64,000 nt of DNA, from contig NZ_CP055156.1 in assembly GCF_014217805.1 (NCBI RefSeq), positions 806,001-870,000 on the forward strand, given 5' to 3'. Source of the DNA: Adhaeribacter swui (lineage in GTDB: Bacteria > Bacteroidota > Bacteroidia > Cytophagales > Hymenobacteraceae). Both the position numbers and the translations under genes were made by a program. Shown here piece after piece: positions 61,597 to 64,000 of this stretch. The notes beneath the pieces were generated by a model. That model was given only the letters and a program-made list of their open reading frames with translations, had not been told where the DNA came from and ran no database searches. Numbering within the stretch: the stretch's first letter is position 1; the number at the start of each line of letters is the position of its first letter.

Positions 61597-61957
61597 AGAA
61601 GTTATTTCTAATATTAATTTGTTAAGCCTGTTTAGTTGTCCTGGATCCTAATCCTATTTTAAAGAAAAAGAGTTATAATAGCAAAAAGTAGAGCAAGTTA
61701 AACAGCTATAAGAGCTAATTTCAGGATTTCTCATCTGTGATGCGTAGAGTTGGCGTAAGTAGTCTCTAAGCATATCAGCGGGTGTCAGAATTTTAAAATT
61801 TTAAAAATCAAGGTTTTGGGGCATTTAACTGCAGAATAATTTTTATTGAAGTAGCTAATACAAGCACTTTATATACTTATATTGCTATACATTTTTTAAA
61901 TTAAGCGCGTTTTACTCTGGTTACCTTCTGCCAGGATAAGTAAAAATTTAAAAAATA
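61597..61957. other. Spacer before the DUF2157 gene
   Basis: 361 bp of A/T-rich DNA carrying divergent promoters by position; no exact -7 box seen. It holds one copy of the recurrent A/T motif (61789-61808) and another directly before the ATG. Confidence 0.5.
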
Positions 61958-63244
61958 ATGCGCCTACTCAAAGACTTACCCGAACTGCTGGATGCCGAAG
62001 TAATTACGCCCGAAACAGCCGACCGGATACGGGATTATTATAAAAGCAAAAACACTTCATCGGCCAACCCTCTGCTGGTTGTTTTTGGTATTTTGGGAGC
62101 TTTGTTAATCGGGCTGGGCATTATTTTAATTCTGGCGCACAACTGGGACGAACTTTCCCGGATAACCAAAACTTTGCTGGCTTTTTTACCGCTGCTGATA
62201 GGGCAAGTACTTTGCGGGTATGGGCTTATTAAGAAACAGGTGGGTACGGCATACCGCGAAAGTGCGGCTACTTTTTTGTTTCTGGCGGTGGGTGCCAGCA
62301 TAGCGTTGGTAAGCCAGATTTATAACATTCCGGGTGGCACGGGCACATTCTTACTCACCTGGATGCTGCTGGGGCTGCCTTTGGTGTATATCATGCCGTC
62401 TTCGGTGGTTTCGTTACTGTATATTTGTGGTATTACCTATTATGCCGCCGAACTAGGTTACTGGTCTTACAAGTCCCCGCCGCCTTATTTGTATTGGCTT
62501 CTGCTGATGGGCATTCTGTCCCATTATTACCAATTATACCGGCGCAAACCCACGGGCAATTTCATTATTTTTCATCATTGGCTCATTCCGGCATCAGTAA
62601 CTGTTGCTTTGGGAACGGTGGCCCAAAAAGCCGATGAATTATTGTTTATCGCTTATTTCAGCCTTTTCGGTGCTTTTTACCTTTTCGGAAATTTAATTTT
62701 TTTAAAAACGCAAAAACTAAAAAACAACGGCTATAAGGTTATCGGTGCATTGGGTACGGTGGCGTTATTACTCGCCTTAAGCTTTAATTGGTTTTGGGAA
62801 AGTTTAATAAAACAAGCTTTTTCGGTTAACCAACTAATTAACGCCCCCGAATTTTACGCCTCCGTTTTAACCTCCTTAGCAGCTACCGGACTTTTTTACG
62901 CTTACCTAAAAAACAAACCAATAAGCCGCTTACAGCCCATAGCACCTGCGTTTTTACTTTTTATATTCCTGTTTTTGCTGGGGCTTTTCTCGCCGGTGGC
63001 AGTGGTGCTCGTTAATATTTATATTTTATTGATTGGCGTATTAATTGTTAAAGACGGGGCCCGGCAAAATCATTTAGGGTTACTTAACCTGGGTTTGCTG
63101 TTAATTTCCGCTTTAGTCATTTGCCGTTTTTTCGACACCGACTTGAGTTTTGTTATCAGAGGTATTTTGTTTGTTTCGGTAGGCCTCGGGTTTTTCCTGG
63201 CCAATTACGGGCTACTTAAAAAGAGAAAAAACCATGAATTCTAA
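61958..63244 (+). CDS. DUF2157 polytopic membrane protein
   Basis: 428 aa. Soluble N-terminal helix pair (LLDAEVITPETADRIRDYYKSKN) of the DUF2157 type, followed by about eleven to twelve hydrophobic helices, beginning PLLVVFGILGALLIGLGIILILAHNWDELSR. The conserved AHNW motif is present. Function unknown. Its stop overlaps the start of the next gene by 11 nt (coupled translation); DUF2157 genes are regularly followed by GDYXXLXY-type genes. Confidence 0.92.
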   Translation: MRLLKDLPELLDAEVITPETADRIRDYYKSKNTSSANPLLVVFGILGALLIGLGIILILAHNWDELSRITKTLLAFLPLLIGQVLCGYGLIKKQVGTAYRESAATFLFLAVGASIALVSQIYNIPGGTGTFLLTWMLLGLPLVYIMPSSVVSLLYICGITYYAAELGYWSYKSPPPYLYWLLLMGILSHYYQLYRRKPTGNFIIFHHWLIPASVTVALGTVAQKADELLFIAYFSLFGAFYLFGNLIFLKTQKLKNNGYKVIGALGTVALLLALSFNWFWESLIKQAFSVNQLINAPEFYASVLTSLAATGLFYAYLKNKPISRLQPIAPAFLLFIFLFLLGLFSPVAVVLVNIYILLIGVLIVKDGARQNHLGLLNLGLLLISALVICRFFDTDLSFVIRGILFVSVGLGFFLANYGLLKKRKNHEF

Positions 63245-63809
63245 AAAACTGCTGATTTCCACCTTTATGCTGGTTGCGTTAGTTCAGGTGTACGTTCCGG
63301 CCAAAATGATTCTGGATCAGGAAAAAGTGTTAGCCACCGGTAAAGAATTTAAATTTAAAACCGCTCCTGTTGATCCCTACGATCCTTTCCGGGGAAAATA
63401 CATTACGTTAAACTTTGCCGGAAACACCGTTAAAATTCTAAAAAATGAAAATTGGTTACCCGGCGAAACTGCTTACGTTTCGGTAATTACCGATCAGGCC
63501 GGTTTTGCTAGCATAAAAGCTATTTCTAAAAAGGAACCTGCTACCACCGAAGCGTATTTTAAAACCACGGTGCGTTATGTAACGGAAGATAAACCCCAAC
63601 AAGCAGTTATTGACTTTCCGTTTGATCGTTATTACATGGAAGAATCGAAGGCGGCCGATGCGGAGAAATTATACCAGCAACTACAGAACGACACCACCCA
63701 AATAACTTATGCCCTGGTAAGTATTAAAAATGGCAGCGCCGTTTTAAAAGATGTTCTGGTCGGCGAAACGCCTATCCGGGAGTTAGTTAAAGCAAACCCC
63801 AAAAAGTAA
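63234..63809 (+). CDS. GDYXXLXY-domain protein
   Basis: 191 aa with an N-terminal membrane anchor or signal (KLLISTFMLVALVQVYVPAKMI). The family phrase is represented by DPYDPFRGKYITLNF (GKYITLNF for GDYxxLxY). The rest is beta-rich: TAYVSVITDQAGFASIKAISK, FPFDRYYMEESKAADAEKLYQQL, YALVSIKNGSAVLKDVLVGETPI. It overlaps the DUF2157 gene by 11 nt, so the two are probably made together and act at the membrane; role unknown. Confidence 0.9.
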   Translation: MNSKKLLISTFMLVALVQVYVPAKMILDQEKVLATGKEFKFKTAPVDPYDPFRGKYITLNFAGNTVKILKNENWLPGETAYVSVITDQAGFASIKAISKKEPATTEAYFKTTVRYVTEDKPQQAVIDFPFDRYYMEESKAADAEKLYQQLQNDTTQITYALVSIKNGSAVLKDVLVGETPIRELVKANPKK

Positions 63810-64000
63810 TTCTTGCTTACCGGTAAAAAGAAGGCGAACCGTCTCTAAATTTTAAGGTTTGAGTTAATCAAAAATTTTAAATTTTATTATCATAGCTATC
63901 CTTTTCACAGCCGATCTCATTATCAGATTTTAACTTTTAAAATTTCTTTCCAGTGCGTAGAATATCGGTCGCTTTTTTGAGAAAGAGTCATTTTCCAATT

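Noticed and set aside
1-64000. CRISPR arrays, prophage, restriction-modification or other defence clusters
   Set aside because: No regularly spaced repeats, cas, phage structural or methylase/nuclease genes seen; the toxin-antitoxin pair is the only defence-like module.

Overview
The window reads as a chromosomal segment of a Bacteroidetes bacterium, most likely order Cytophagales and probably family Hymenobacteraceae (Adhaeribacter/Pontibacter-like; family-level placement is inference). Support: an LpxC-FabZ fusion protein, BshC (bacillithiol synthesis), a DUF4295 ribosome-associated small protein beside rpmG, several PorT-type outer-membrane barrels, FISUMP and DUF6150-type proteins, absence of Shine-Dalgarno-like leaders, and promoters of the Bacteroidetes type (TTG/TTTG, 19-23 nt, TAnnTTTG) in front of marR, rpmG, rpmB, hemB and others. 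Almost all genes are ordinary chromosomal genes. There are no rRNA or tRNA genes, CRISPR arrays, intact insertion sequences or phage genes.

Layout. 1-10.2 kb: end of tpiA, a secreted DUF6150-like protein, prmA, a giant 1806-aa exported protein, plsY and an M20 dipeptidase. 10.3-16.1 kb: envelope proteins (PorT barrel, PagL-like lipid A deacylase homologue, FISUMP lipoprotein, LolA-like lipoprotein) and small proteins. 16.3-18.8 kb: a possible small RNA, then glpF-glpK for glycerol uptake. 18.9-25.6 kb: a degenerate repeat module, a Kelch protein, a DUF2167 protein, an OmpA/barrel pair and a second PorT barrel. 26-28.8 kb: an NAD(P)-binding DUF2867 protein, a small lipoprotein and a RelE/ParE-type toxin-antitoxin pair. 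29-33.4 kb: GH20 hexosaminidase, a Lys-rich 36-aa protein, DinB, an exported VOC protein and a SelW-like protein, followed by a small element with 20-bp terminal inverted repeats (33453-33677). 33.9-40.6 kb: oxidoreductases (SDR, aldo/keto reductase, old yellow enzyme), a MarR regulator, a DsbA-family protein, 5-formyl-THF cyclo-ligase and BshC. 41.4-47.9 kb: rimO, ftsY, DUF4295, rpmG and rpmB, split by a glycosyltransferase and a secreted aminopeptidase P. 48-53 kb: ornithine aminotransferase, two Tat-type ferritin-like proteins, hemB. 53.7-57.8 kb: lpxD, lpxC/fabZ, lpxA and an ABC ATPase. 57.9-63.8 kb: a Lys/Ala-rich protein, metG, a DUF1080 protein and a DUF2157/GDYXXLXY pair.

Working together: lpxD, lpxC/fabZ and lpxA form the early lipid A pathway; glpF/glpK feed glycerol to glycerol-3-phosphate, the substrate of PlsY; the MarR, OYE, DsbA and BshC genes look like a thiol/electrophile-stress neighbourhood. 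The most distinctive observations are an identical palindrome (TTGTATATACAA) in front of both marR and the OYE gene, overlapping the marR promoter exactly; a consensus promoter with no gene behind it at 16.25 kb that ends at a strong hairpin; a MITE-like element sharing 24 bp with a second repeat module 14.6 kb away; and an A/T-only motif that recurs in most spacers. I did not find a clearly new multi-gene system.
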